Assembly (NCBI GenBank): GCA_900319505.1 | Contig: ONOV01000047.1 | Coordinates: 1 to 11,304 of the forward strand | Origin: an uncultured Erysipelotrichaceae bacterium | GTDB taxonomy: Bacteria > Bacillota_I > Bacilli_A > Erysipelotrichales > Erysipelotrichaceae | Reading direction: 5' to 3' | Length of the DNA stretch: 11,304 nucleotides | Shown here: positions 1 through 6,003 of the stretch, piece by piece | Numbering within the stretch: position 1 is the stretch's first letter | How the letters are laid out: each line of letters starts with the position of its first letter | The notes under the pieces: model-generated | Told to the model about the DNA's origin: nothing | The model's database searches: none | Seen by the model: the letters and a program-made list of their open reading frames with translations, nothing else | Position numbers and translations under genes: made by a program

Positions 1-623
1 AACGAATGTCCATTGGGACCGTCATACTGCGGCGTCATCGGTTTTTCAATCGAATAGACAACTTTCAGATGATCGATATGACGCCTGCGGCATTCATGCC
101 GCATGATCCGGCATAAGGGATCATTGCTTGTTTCATACAGATCCATACATCTGACATAGGAAGGATCTAGACGATTGCCGCATCCCATGGCACAGATGAT
201 CGGAATATGCATGGCTCTGGCTGTTTCAATCAGATCCAGCTTGGCAGATACGGTATCAATGGCATCAATGATGTAGTCATACTGCTGGAAATCAAATTCA
301 TTTCTCTTTTCCGGCAGATAGAAACATTTATACGTCTTCACATGGCAGTCAGGATTGATGGATTTCACTCTTCTTTCGGCCACATCAACTTTATCCATAC
401 CGATGGTATCTGCAGTAGCGATAATCTGACGGTTGAGGTTGGTCAGCGCCACCTGATCATTGTCAATCAGATCCAGACTGCCGATACCGCTTCTGGCCAA
501 TGCTTCAACAGCATAGCCGCCTACCCCGCCGACACCGAATACCGCGACATGTTTATGATGCAGGGTTTCAACAGCATTATGCCCGATCAGCATCTCCAGC
601 CTGGAAAAAGCATCCAGCGCCAT
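1..623 (-). CDS. tcdA: tRNA threonylcarbamoyladenosine dehydratase TcdA (3' end cut by window)
   Basis: A ThiF/MoeB/E1-like enzyme that uses ATP to dehydrate t6A at position 37 of ANN-decoding tRNAs to the cyclic form ct6A. The visible 207 residues start MALDAFSRLEMLIG. The nucleotide-binding loop FGVGGVGGY is at residues 29-37, the family motif TNLNRQ at 61-66, then IIDAIDTVSAK, a MGCGNRLDP segment, DPLCRIMRHECRRR and VVYSIEKP. These together fit TcdA better than MoeB or ThiF. Family members are about 250 aa, so roughly the last 40 residues lie outside the window. The start is supported by an AGGAG site about 10 bases upstream. Its ATG overlaps the TAA of the upstream nitrilase-like gene by one base (TAATG), so translation is probably coupled. 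The family is well identified; the exact tRNA activity is inferred. Confidence 0.9.
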   Translation of the reverse strand, partial: MALDAFSRLEMLIGHNAVETLHHKHVAVFGVGGVGGYAVEALARSGIGSLDLIDNDQVALTNLNRQIIATADTIGMDKVDVAERRVKSINPDCHVKTYKCFYLPEKRNEFDFQQYDYIIDAIDTVSAKLDLIETARAMHIPIICAMGCGNRLDPSYVRCMDLYETSNDPLCRIMRHECRRRHIDHLKVVYSIEKPMTPQYDGPNGHS

Positions 624-1438
624 TACTTAACGCTCTCCTGTTCTGTTTTCACAAGCAGACCGTACTGATCTGGACGTCTTGCCGCAAAGCGCGTTTCCCT
701 GTCTTTCAATGCCGTCAGATCAAGATCAGCTCTTAATACCTGGGGCTTTTCGTCTGCTTCCAGGATGATCTTTCCATCCGGTCCGACAATGACAGAATGC
801 CCTTTGAATGTCAGCCTTCCTTCTCTTCCCGTCCGGTTGCATAATGCCATGAAGACATGGTTTTCATATGCCTGTGCTCTGACTTCAGCAATGGAAACAC
901 TCAGAAGATTTTCATCGGCAATCGCCGCCGGTACGATGATCAGATCTGCTCCTTTTAATGCACAGACCCTTGCACTTTCGGGATAATGCAGGTCATTGCC
1001 GACGACAATGCCTACTTTCCCCATGGAAGTTTCATGGACAATGAAACCGCTGTTGCCTTCATCAAAGTAACCCTTCTCAAAGGCATCCGGATGATCCTCG
1101 ACATGCATCTGACGGGCACTGGGCTGGGCAGCACCATGTTTGTCATAGAACAGCGTGGCACAGTATTTCTTATGATTTGTCTCCAGATATACATTGGGAG
1201 CAATATACATGTTGTTCTTCTGGGCCTGAAAGGCAATGCCGCTCATCCGGGCATCGGTTTCATGGGACAGAGCAGCATCGGCCTTGAGTCCCTTTAGCTG
1301 CGGGAAATAAGGACATAACTGCAGCAGAGGAAAGACAAGCAGCTGACAGCCGGCCGCTTCATCGATCATCTGCTGGGTGGTTTTATAGTTTTCGTTGAAA
1401 TGATTGCGCATGGACATCTGCGCCAGGGCAATTCTCAT
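623..1438 (-). CDS. Nitrilase-superfamily (carbon-nitrogen hydrolase) protein without the catalytic triad
   Basis: This 271-aa protein has the full length and fold signature of a CN hydrolase: start MRIALAQM, FP segment near 36, EKGYF at 121-125, GKVGIVVGND at 140-149, then HYPESAR and GADLIIVPAAI. Active members carry Glu (FPE), Lys (RKxH) and Cys (CxD). Here the equivalent positions read FPL (Leu38), RQMH (Gln110) and GND (Gly147), so all three are lost, while the second conserved Glu (Glu121) is kept. The frame is open and uninterrupted, and the start has an excellent AGGAGG site 7 bases upstream, so it does not look like a decaying pseudogene. Amide or nitrile hydrolysis by the usual mechanism is not expected. 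It may be a binding or regulatory pseudoenzyme. It lies directly upstream of tcdA, overlapping it by one base. The fold assignment is firm; the function is unknown. Confidence 0.88.
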   Translation of the reverse strand: MRIALAQMSMRNHFNENYKTTQQMIDEAAGCQLLVFPLLQLCPYFPQLKGLKADAALSHETDARMSGIAFQAQKNNMYIAPNVYLETNHKKYCATLFYDKHGAAQPSARQMHVEDHPDAFEKGYFDEGNSGFIVHETSMGKVGIVVGNDLHYPESARVCALKGADLIIVPAAIADENLLSVSIAEVRAQAYENHVFMALCNRTGREGRLTFKGHSVIVGPDGKIILEADEKPQVLRADLDLTALKDRETRFAARRPDQYGLLVKTEQESVK

Positions 1439-1470
1439 AGCAATGCCTCCTTGCCTTTAAGTTTACCATC

Positions 1471-1521
1471 AAAAAGACAGCAATAATCCTAAATCATTGC
1501 CAGGAAAGGATTATTGCTGTC
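1471..1521 (-). terminator. Intrinsic terminator overlapping the end of the metallo-hydrolase gene
   Basis: Read on the minus strand, a perfect 14-bp stem (arms 1508-1521 and 1476-1489) with an 18-base loop is followed by five T residues (1471-1475). The upstream arm encodes residues D191 to P195 of the metallo-hydrolase. The stop codon is at the loop/downstream-arm boundary. Only about 33 bases separate the T run from the next gene's start. Confidence 0.8.
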
Positions 1522-2091
1522 TTCAATATTGATTGTGGTGGCATCTCCATGTCCCGGAAACACTTTCAGATAGCCCGGCAGTGTTCTGAGAAACCTGAGC
1601 GAAGCGATCATTTCCTGTTCACTTCCACCCGGCAGATCCGTCCGGCCGACACTGCCGGCAAACAGCGTATCGCCGCTGAACAGTGCATCTTTATACTGAA
1701 TGCACACAGAACCCGGCGTATGGCCCGGGGTATGGTAGATCTTCAGATGAAAAACACCGGTATCCAGCGTATCCTCTAAAGGCGTGATATCACTGTAGAC
1801 AGGCCGGGCAAACGACCGCACATCTTTTCCATTGTCATGCGCAGTCAGCAGGAAATCATCCGGATGAAGATAAACCGGACAGTGCAGTACATCCACGATG
1901 TCATCTACCGCTCCGGTATGATCCTCATGGCCATGCGTCAGCACAATGGCATCGACCTTCTCCTCCGGCCTGATCCGCTTCAGAATTTCCTTGGGATAGG
2001 CACCGGGATCAATCAGCAGTACATCATTCTTTTCATGTACGACATAGCTGTTTTCACCGTACATGCCGATCGGCAGTATATCGATATTCAT
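1489..2091 (-). CDS. MBL-fold metallo-hydrolase, glyoxalase II-like
   Basis: A 200-aa single-domain metallo-beta-lactamase-fold protein of the small glyoxalase-II-like type, likely a cytosolic thioester hydrolase binding two metal ions. The metal ligands are all visible: THGHEDH (His53, His55, Asp57, His58), TPGHTPGS (His124), SGDTLF (Asp141) and FPGHGDATT (His181). The start MNIDILPIGMYGENSYVV matches the usual family N terminus, and an in-frame stop lies two codons upstream, so no longer start exists. An AAGG sits only one base before the ATG, which is unusually close for a ribosome site. It lies just after the rpmG terminator and before a second terminator embedded in its own 3' end. The exact substrate (S-lactoylglutathione, bacillithiol or other thioesters) cannot be told. 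Beta-lactamase activity is unlikely. Confidence 0.88.
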   Translation of the reverse strand: MNIDILPIGMYGENSYVVHEKNDVLLIDPGAYPKEILKRIRPEEKVDAIVLTHGHEDHTGAVDDIVDVLHCPVYLHPDDFLLTAHDNGKDVRSFARPVYSDITPLEDTLDTGVFHLKIYHTPGHTPGSVCIQYKDALFSGDTLFAGSVGRTDLPGGSEQEMIASLRFLRTLPGYLKVFPGHGDATTINIEDSNNPFLAMI

Positions 2092-2104
2092 ACCTTAAAA
2101 GCAG

Positions 2105-2128
2105 AAAAAATTACCCGAAGGTAATTTT
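2105..2128 (-). terminator. rpmG terminator with UUCG loop
   Basis: On the minus strand a 9-bp stem (2120-2128 with 2107-2115) closes a TTCG loop with a C-G closing pair, the very stable cUUCGg type. A run of six T residues (2105-2110), partly in the stem, follows. It begins one base after the rpmG stop codon and its T run ends 13 bases before the next gene's ATG. Confidence 0.85.
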
Positions 2129-2129
2129 A

Positions 2130-2282
2130 TTACTTCTTCTCCTTGTGCAGAGTCATCTTCTTGCAGCGCGGGCAGTACTTCTTGATTTCCATCTTTTCTG
2201 TATGCTTACGCTTGTTTCTTGTGCCGATGTAGTTTTCTTCACCGCATTCAGTACATTTGAACGTAATATTCTCTCTTGCCAT
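2130..2282 (-). CDS. rpmG: 50S ribosomal protein L33
   Basis: A 50-aa basic protein starting [15 protein letters not shown] and ending MTLHKEKK. Two zinc-knuckle pairs, Cys10-x-x-Cys13 and Cys37-x-x-Cys40, mark the zinc-binding (C+) form of L33, a component of the large ribosomal subunit near the E site. The central [14 protein letters not shown] stretch is typical of the family. The start has an AGGAGG sequence 7 to 8 bases upstream, and a strong promoter lies about 40 bases upstream. It is the first gene of a minus-strand series and is divergent from ispG. Bacillota often carry a second, zinc-free copy elsewhere, which could not be checked here. Confidence 0.95.
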   Translation of the reverse strand: MARENITFKCTECGEENYIGTRNKRKHTEKMEIKKYCPRCKKMTLHKEKK

Positions 2283-2317
2283 GTTGAAACCTCCTGATTT
2301 ATATTAACAGCGAATTG

Positions 2318-2346
2318 ATTATATCAGAATCATACATCTTTTCCAA
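2318..2346 (-). promoter_or_regulatory. rpmG promoter (sigma-A type, extended -10)
   Basis: Minus strand: -35 TTGGAA (2341-2346), 17-base spacer, perfect -10 TATAAT (2318-2323) preceded by TGA, an extended -10. The predicted start of transcription is near 2311, giving a leader of about 29 bases that contains the AGGAGG site. Confidence 0.75.
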
Positions 2347-2355
2347 ATCTTTTTG

Positions 2356-2364
2356 TGACATAAT
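2356..2364 (+). promoter_or_regulatory. Possible ispG promoter (extended -10 only)
   Basis: TGACATAAT resembles an extended -10 (TGn plus CATAAT, five of six consensus bases). No convincing -35 lies 16 to 18 bases upstream. Transcription would start near 2371, just before the GGAGG ribosome site, giving a very short leader. The 102-base gap to rpmG must hold the ispG promoter unless it is read from outside. Confidence 0.35.
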
Positions 2365-2384
2365 TGAAATTGGAGGAATTTTCC

Positions 2385-3455
2385 ATGAAACGTACAGAAA
2401 CAAGACCCATTCATGTCGGAAAGGTACAGATCGGTGGACAGAACAGATGTGTCCTGCAGTCCATGACTAATGTACCGGCAAAGGATGTTGAAAAGACTGT
2501 TGCCCAGATCACTACACTGGAAAAAGGAGGCTGTGAAATTGCCCGTCTGGCTGTCCTTGATGAAAAGGATGCCGAAGCCATTGCCGCCATTAAAAAACAG
2601 GTCAATCTCCCGATTGTCGCTGACATCCATTTCAATTACCTTTTAGCTTTGAAAGCTGCTGATGCGGGCGCTGATGCCATCCGCATCAATCCCGGCAACA
2701 TCGGTTCAAAGGAACATACCGCAGCTGTAGTCAGCAAATGCAGAGAAAAGCATATCCCTATCCGCATCGGCATCAATTCAGGTTCACTTGAAAAACAGTT
2801 CCTAGAAAAGTATGGAAAACCGTGTGCTGAAGCCATGATCGAAAGTGCCGACAGACATGTTAAGATTCTGGAAGATCTTGATTTCCATGATATCTGCCTT
2901 TCCTTCAAGAGTTCCAATGTACCATTAACCATCGCAGCCTATGAAGCAGCGGCAGAACATTATTCCTATCCGCTGCACCTTGGCGTAACCGAAGCCGGCG
3001 GCTTTACAGAAAGCGCCGTCAAGTCTTCTGCTGCCTTAGGCACCCTGCTTCATGAAGGCATCGGTGATACCATCCGTGTTTCCGTCTCTGCTCCCCCGGA
3101 GCAGGAACTCATCATCGGCAAACAGCTGTTGAAAGCGTTCAATCTGATTGACCATGTGCCGGATCTGATTGCCTGCCCGACCTGCGGCAGAATCCAGTAT
3201 GATATGCTGCCGTTAGTCAAAGAGATGGAGCAGTACATCTCCACCCTCAATGAAGATATCACCATTGCCGTGATGGGATGTCCGGTCAACGGCATTCAGG
3301 AGGCTTCAAGAGCAGATATCGGCATTGCAGGTTCCTATGATTCCGGTATTCTCTTCCGCCATGGCAAAATCATCAGAACTGTCCCGCAGGCAGAGATCAA
3401 AGATGCTTTGATTGCCGAAATACAGGCCTGCATCAAAGAAAAGAAGAACGGATAA
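2385..3455 (+). CDS. ispG: 4-hydroxy-3-methylbut-2-enyl diphosphate synthase (GcpE/IspG)
   Basis: A 356-aa cytosolic iron-sulfur enzyme that turns MEcPP into HMBPP, the next-to-last step of the MEP isoprenoid pathway. Visible marks are VQIGGQN and VLQSMTNV near the N terminus, IVADIHFN at 77-84, RINPGNIG at 100-107, CPTCGR (Cys264, Cys267) and MGCPVNG (Cys299). The fourth cluster ligand, a Glu seven residues after the last Cys, is present (Glu306). The usual NGPGEA reads NGIQEA here, a small departure. Length is normal for the single-domain bacterial form. The ATG at 2385 is preferred because GGAGG lies 8 bases before it; an upstream in-frame TTG at 2364 lies before or within the ribosome site and would add seven residues. 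It is a lone plus-strand gene closed by a terminator. Confidence 0.96.
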   Translation: MKRTETRPIHVGKVQIGGQNRCVLQSMTNVPAKDVEKTVAQITTLEKGGCEIARLAVLDEKDAEAIAAIKKQVNLPIVADIHFNYLLALKAADAGADAIRINPGNIGSKEHTAAVVSKCREKHIPIRIGINSGSLEKQFLEKYGKPCAEAMIESADRHVKILEDLDFHDICLSFKSSNVPLTIAAYEAAAEHYSYPLHLGVTEAGGFTESAVKSSAALGTLLHEGIGDTIRVSVSAPPEQELIIGKQLLKAFNLIDHVPDLIACPTCGRIQYDMLPLVKEMEQYISTLNEDITIAVMGCPVNGIQEASRADIGIAGSYDSGILFRHGKIIRTVPQAEIKDALIAEIQACIKEKKNG

Positions 3456-3461
3456 ACAGAT

Positions 3462-3490
3462 AACAGCCGGCACATCATGCCGGCTGTTTT
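3462..3490 (+). terminator. ispG terminator
   Basis: An 11-bp perfect stem (3462-3472 with 3478-3488), rich in G and C in its upper half, encloses a CATCA loop and ends in four T residues (3487-3490). It starts 6 bases after the ispG stop codon. A second, smaller hairpin (3495-3501 with 3506-3512) follows without a T run. Confidence 0.88.
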
Positions 3491-3534
3491 ACATTCTGAC
3501 AAACCTGTCAGATCCTCTGCATTCTTTCCCTTCA

Positions 3535-3648
3535 TCAATCGTTTCCTGCCAGTACCTCATCATAGGTTCTGAGTATTTTGTCTATATCAGTATTTCTGCT
3601 CAACAGCTTCTGACTTATTTCAAGGTGTATCCCGGCTGCTTCCGGCAT
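3535..3648 (-). other. Possible small ORF or gene remnant (37 codons)
   Basis: In the gap between the ends of ispG and nfo, the minus strand has a 37-aa open frame starting MPEAAGIHLEISQKLL and ending RTYDEVLAGND. The composition looks protein-like and helical. A second open stretch in another frame (reading NFQEMFFERCRKQPGYTLK, stop near 3618) overlaps its start, as would be expected if one gene had been split by a frameshift. There is no clear ribosome site or promoter, and the nfo terminator lies just upstream. It may be a decayed gene, a small protein or chance. I do not recognise a family. Confidence 0.2.
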
Positions 3649-3681
3649 CTTTCAAAGAACATTTCCTGAAAGTTCTTACAG

Positions 3682-3706
3682 AAAAGACATCCTGCTCAGG
3701 ATGCCT
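3682..3706 (-). terminator. nfo terminator overlapping the last codons
   Basis: Minus strand: a 9-bp stem (3698-3706 with 3685-3693, one G-T pair), GAGC loop, then four T residues (3682-3685). The upstream arm covers the last codons of nfo (E-A-S) and the TGA stop (3696-3698) straddles the arm and loop. Confidence 0.75.
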
Positions 3707-4574
3707 CATACTGTTCTGTCCACTGTGGATCATATTTCCCGCTTCTGATCATTTCAATTTCCGTTCGATACGGCGGTTTTTTACTGATATAGGGTGTTTC
3801 AAGAATCTTGGGCACATCCTTCAGTCTTTCATTTTCCGCAATACTGTGCAGGATTTCAAAGCCGATCTCACCCATGCCGATATTGGCATGTCTGTCCTTG
3901 TGAGAGCCTTTCGGGTTTCTGGAATCATTGAGATGTACCACATGAATCTGTTTCAGACCGATGATGTGGTCGAATTCATCCAGCACATGTTCAAAGTCAC
4001 TGACATCATACCCTGCATCAGAGATATGGCATGTATCGAGGCAGACCCCGAAGTGTTCCGGATGATCAAGTCCCGCCAGGATTTCTTCCAGTTCTTCAAA
4101 GGTCCTTCCGACTTCCGATCCCTTGCCTGCCATCGTCTCAAGACAGATGATGACCCCATCCGGGAAGCTTTTGATGCGGTTGAGATTGGAAACAATCGTA
4201 TGGATGCCGGTCTCAGGATTAGTGGTGGTGTAGGAACCCGGGTGCAGCACAAGGTACTTCGCCCCGATGGCATGGGTTCTTTCCAGTTCCTTCTGCAGGA
4301 ATTCCTCGGCCAGCTCAGCAACTTCCGGTTTGACGGAATTGGCCAGATTAATGATATAAGGCGCATGAACAATCATGCGATCCATCGGCATCTCATTTTC
4401 CTGCATGAGCTGCTGTGCTTCTTCAATATGCAGATCTTCCACCGGTCTTCTTCTTGTATTCTGGGGTGCGCCGGTATACAGCATCAGGGCATTGCACCCG
4501 TAGGAAAGAGCTTCCTTCACACTGCCTTCCAGAAACAGGGGTGCCTTCATCTGTACATGACATCCTAATATCAC
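3696..4574 (-). CDS. nfo: Deoxyribonuclease IV (AP endonuclease, EndoIV)
   Basis: A 292-aa TIM-barrel endonuclease that cuts DNA 5' of abasic sites and trims damaged 3' ends in base excision repair, using three zinc ions. All metal ligands are seen: His70 (VHAPY), His111 (LHPGS), Glu146 (LETMAG), Asp180 and His183 (CLDTCH), His214 (HLNDS), Asp227 and His229 (KDRHANIG) and Glu259 (LETP). The N terminus ILGCHVQMK is typical. It starts with GTG, which overlaps the TGA of the helicase gene (GTGA), and AGAGGTGA lies about 7 bases upstream inside the helicase frame, so it is co-transcribed and probably translationally coupled with it. The same gene pair occurs in the B. subtilis yqf region (yqfR-yqfS). 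Length is normal. Confidence 0.95.
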   Translation of the reverse strand: MILGCHVQMKAPLFLEGSVKEALSYGCNALMLYTGAPQNTRRRPVEDLHIEEAQQLMQENEMPMDRMIVHAPYIINLANSVKPEVAELAEEFLQKELERTHAIGAKYLVLHPGSYTTTNPETGIHTIVSNLNRIKSFPDGVIICLETMAGKGSEVGRTFEELEEILAGLDHPEHFGVCLDTCHISDAGYDVSDFEHVLDEFDHIIGLKQIHVVHLNDSRNPKGSHKDRHANIGMGEIGFEILHSIAENERLKDVPKILETPYISKKPPYRTEIEMIRSGKYDPQWTEQYEAS

Positions 4575-5941
4575 TTCAGTTCACCTCTGTTCTTGGCAAT
4601 CTGGCGTTCCTTGTACATGGCCTTCTTTTCTTCTCTGATCTTCTGACGGATCAGATCTCTCTTCTTATGTCTGTGGATCATCTCGATCTGTTTCTGACGC
4701 TTCTTCTTATAGCCCGGCTTGACTTTTTTGTTCTTGCCGGTATAGATCATGGCAATCTTCCTGGCCAGTTCATCATCCTTCTTCTGATACTTCTGTCCAT
4801 AAGGCCGCAGGGTCTGCCATTCATCGTTGTGATAGCGCATGTGGTCAAAGTGAATGCCCAGTTTCATGAGGGAACGGATGCTGGCATCATCACTTTCGTG
4901 ATACAGTGCATAGCATGTCCCGCTTGCCCCGGCCCTGCCGGTACGGCCGGCCCGGTGCACATAGTATTCCAGATCATCCGGGAAACCGCAGGAGATGACA
5001 TGGGTGACCGTATCAATATCGATTCCTCTTGCGGCCAGATCCGTACATACCACAAAGGTATGATTGGAAGCTTCAAGATCCTTCAGGGCCTGCTTTCTCT
5101 TACGGGAAGGCAGATCGCCATGCAGTTCATTGATCTTCATGCCATAGCCTCTGAGCTCTTCGGCAAGTGAAGATGCCTCTTCACGGGTATTGCAGAAAAT
5201 CAGGCAGACATAAGGCTGAAAGCCCGGCAGGATGCAGCGGATGGTTTCCGCATAGGTATGGTGGTAGCACGGTACCAGCACGTGATGAATTTCCGGATTG
5301 AAACGTACTTTTTCCCCCATCTGGATGGTCAGAGGATGGTGCATGTATTTGCGGATGAACGGCTTGAGCTGATCCGGCATGGTGGCGGAGAAAGCAAGCA
5401 TCTGCAGATTTTCTCCCATCCGGCCGGCAAAAGCATCGATTTCATCGAGGAATCCGTATTCCAGCGTCATATCCGCTTCATCCACAACCAGAAGATCCGC
5501 CTTGTCCAGACGCAGCTGTCCTTCATTCAGGAAAAGGTCTTTGATACGGCCCGGGGTGCCGATGACAATCTGCGGCTGGCCATGGCGTAAAGACTCCAGA
5601 TCACGTGACTTTTCCCGTCCGCCGGTAAACAGGCGGATATCAAGATCCGGACGGATCTCTTTCATGACCTTTGCCTTTTCATAGATCTGTACGGCAAGCT
5701 CACGGGTCGGGGCAGTGACAACTGCCTGTACTTCGTGTCTTAACGGGTCTGTCTTTTCCATGATCGGAATCAGATAGGCATGGCTCTTGCCGGATCCTGT
5801 CTTGGACAGGCCGATGACATCCTTGCCTTTGAGAACATAGGGAATCACCTGTTCCTGGATGGGGGTCGGTTCTGTAAAACCGTTTTTATGGATGAACGCA
5901 AGTGTATCTGCGCTCAGATTGAACTCTTCAAACTTTTTCAT
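4571..5941 (-). CDS. cshB: DEAD-box ATP-dependent RNA helicase, CshB-like
   Basis: A 456-aa RNA helicase that unwinds or remodels RNA using ATP. Motifs in order: Q motif (F...PTPIQ, 22-29), motif I SKTGSGKS (46-53, Ser in place of the usual leading Ala and final Thr), Ia PTRELA (78-83), Ib TPGR (129-132), II DEAD (154-157), III SAT (185-187), V DLAARGIDI (301-309) and VI HRAGRTGRAG (329-338). After the two RecA domains comes a short lysine-rich tail (about 400-456) that could bind RNA. CshB rather than CshA is suggested by length, by the tail and above all by the neighbours nfo and ispH, as in B. subtilis. The start has AGGTGA 6 bases upstream. The gene is divergent from ispH with a 62-base gap and overlaps nfo by 4 bases. 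Confidence 0.9.
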   Translation of the reverse strand: MKKFEEFNLSADTLAFIHKNGFTEPTPIQEQVIPYVLKGKDVIGLSKTGSGKSHAYLIPIMEKTDPLRHEVQAVVTAPTRELAVQIYEKAKVMKEIRPDLDIRLFTGGREKSRDLESLRHGQPQIVIGTPGRIKDLFLNEGQLRLDKADLLVVDEADMTLEYGFLDEIDAFAGRMGENLQMLAFSATMPDQLKPFIRKYMHHPLTIQMGEKVRFNPEIHHVLVPCYHHTYAETIRCILPGFQPYVCLIFCNTREEASSLAEELRGYGMKINELHGDLPSRKRKQALKDLEASNHTFVVCTDLAARGIDIDTVTHVISCGFPDDLEYYVHRAGRTGRAGASGTCYALYHESDDASIRSLMKLGIHFDHMRYHNDEWQTLRPYGQKYQKKDDELARKIAMIYTGKNKKVKPGYKKKRQKQIEMIHRHKKRDLIRQKIREEKKAMYKERQIAKNRGELK

Positions 5942-5952
5942 ACATTATCACC

Positions 5953-5958
5953 TATAAT
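5953..5958 (+). promoter_or_regulatory. Possible ispH promoter -10
   Basis: A perfect TATAAT on plus would place transcription start near 5965 and leave a leader of about 38 bases with an AGGAG site at 5988-5992. No good -35 is seen at 16 to 18 bases. Other A+T-rich hexamers at 5972-5980 are alternatives. Confidence 0.35.
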
Positions 5959-5972
5959 ATTTTTGCATTCGT

Positions 5973-5978
5973 ATTATA
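5973..5978 (-). promoter_or_regulatory. Probable -10 of the cshB-nfo operon
   Basis: Minus strand TATAAT, predicted start near 5966 and leader of about 25 bases carrying AGGTGA before the helicase ATG. The -35 is weak (TTCGGT with a 17-base spacer). The hexamer lies inside a 13-base palindrome (5970-5982). Confidence 0.45.
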
Positions 5979-6003
5979 TACGATTTCAGGAGAAAACCGA
6001 AAT

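Noticed and set aside
1489..2091. Beta-lactamase resistance gene
   Set aside because: The fold is shared, but length, N terminus and the SGDTLF and GHGDATT motifs fit glyoxalase-II-like hydrolases, with no signal peptide.
2364..2384. Upstream TTG start for ispG
   Set aside because: It would place the GGAGG ribosome site inside the gene; the ATG at 2385 has ideal spacing and fits IspG length.
3412..3669. 85-codon plus-strand frame across the ispG end
   Set aside because: It overlaps ispG and passes through its terminator hairpin; no ribosome site and no protein-like pattern.
3846..4568. 240-codon plus-strand open frame antisense to nfo
   Set aside because: It mirrors nfo, whose metal ligands are all present; the translation has no recognisable motif, ribosome site or promoter.
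4415..5170. 251-codon plus-strand open frame antisense to the helicase and nfo start
   Set aside because: It overlaps a complete DEAD-box helicase with all motifs; the hydrophobic look comes from the reverse complement of charged codons.
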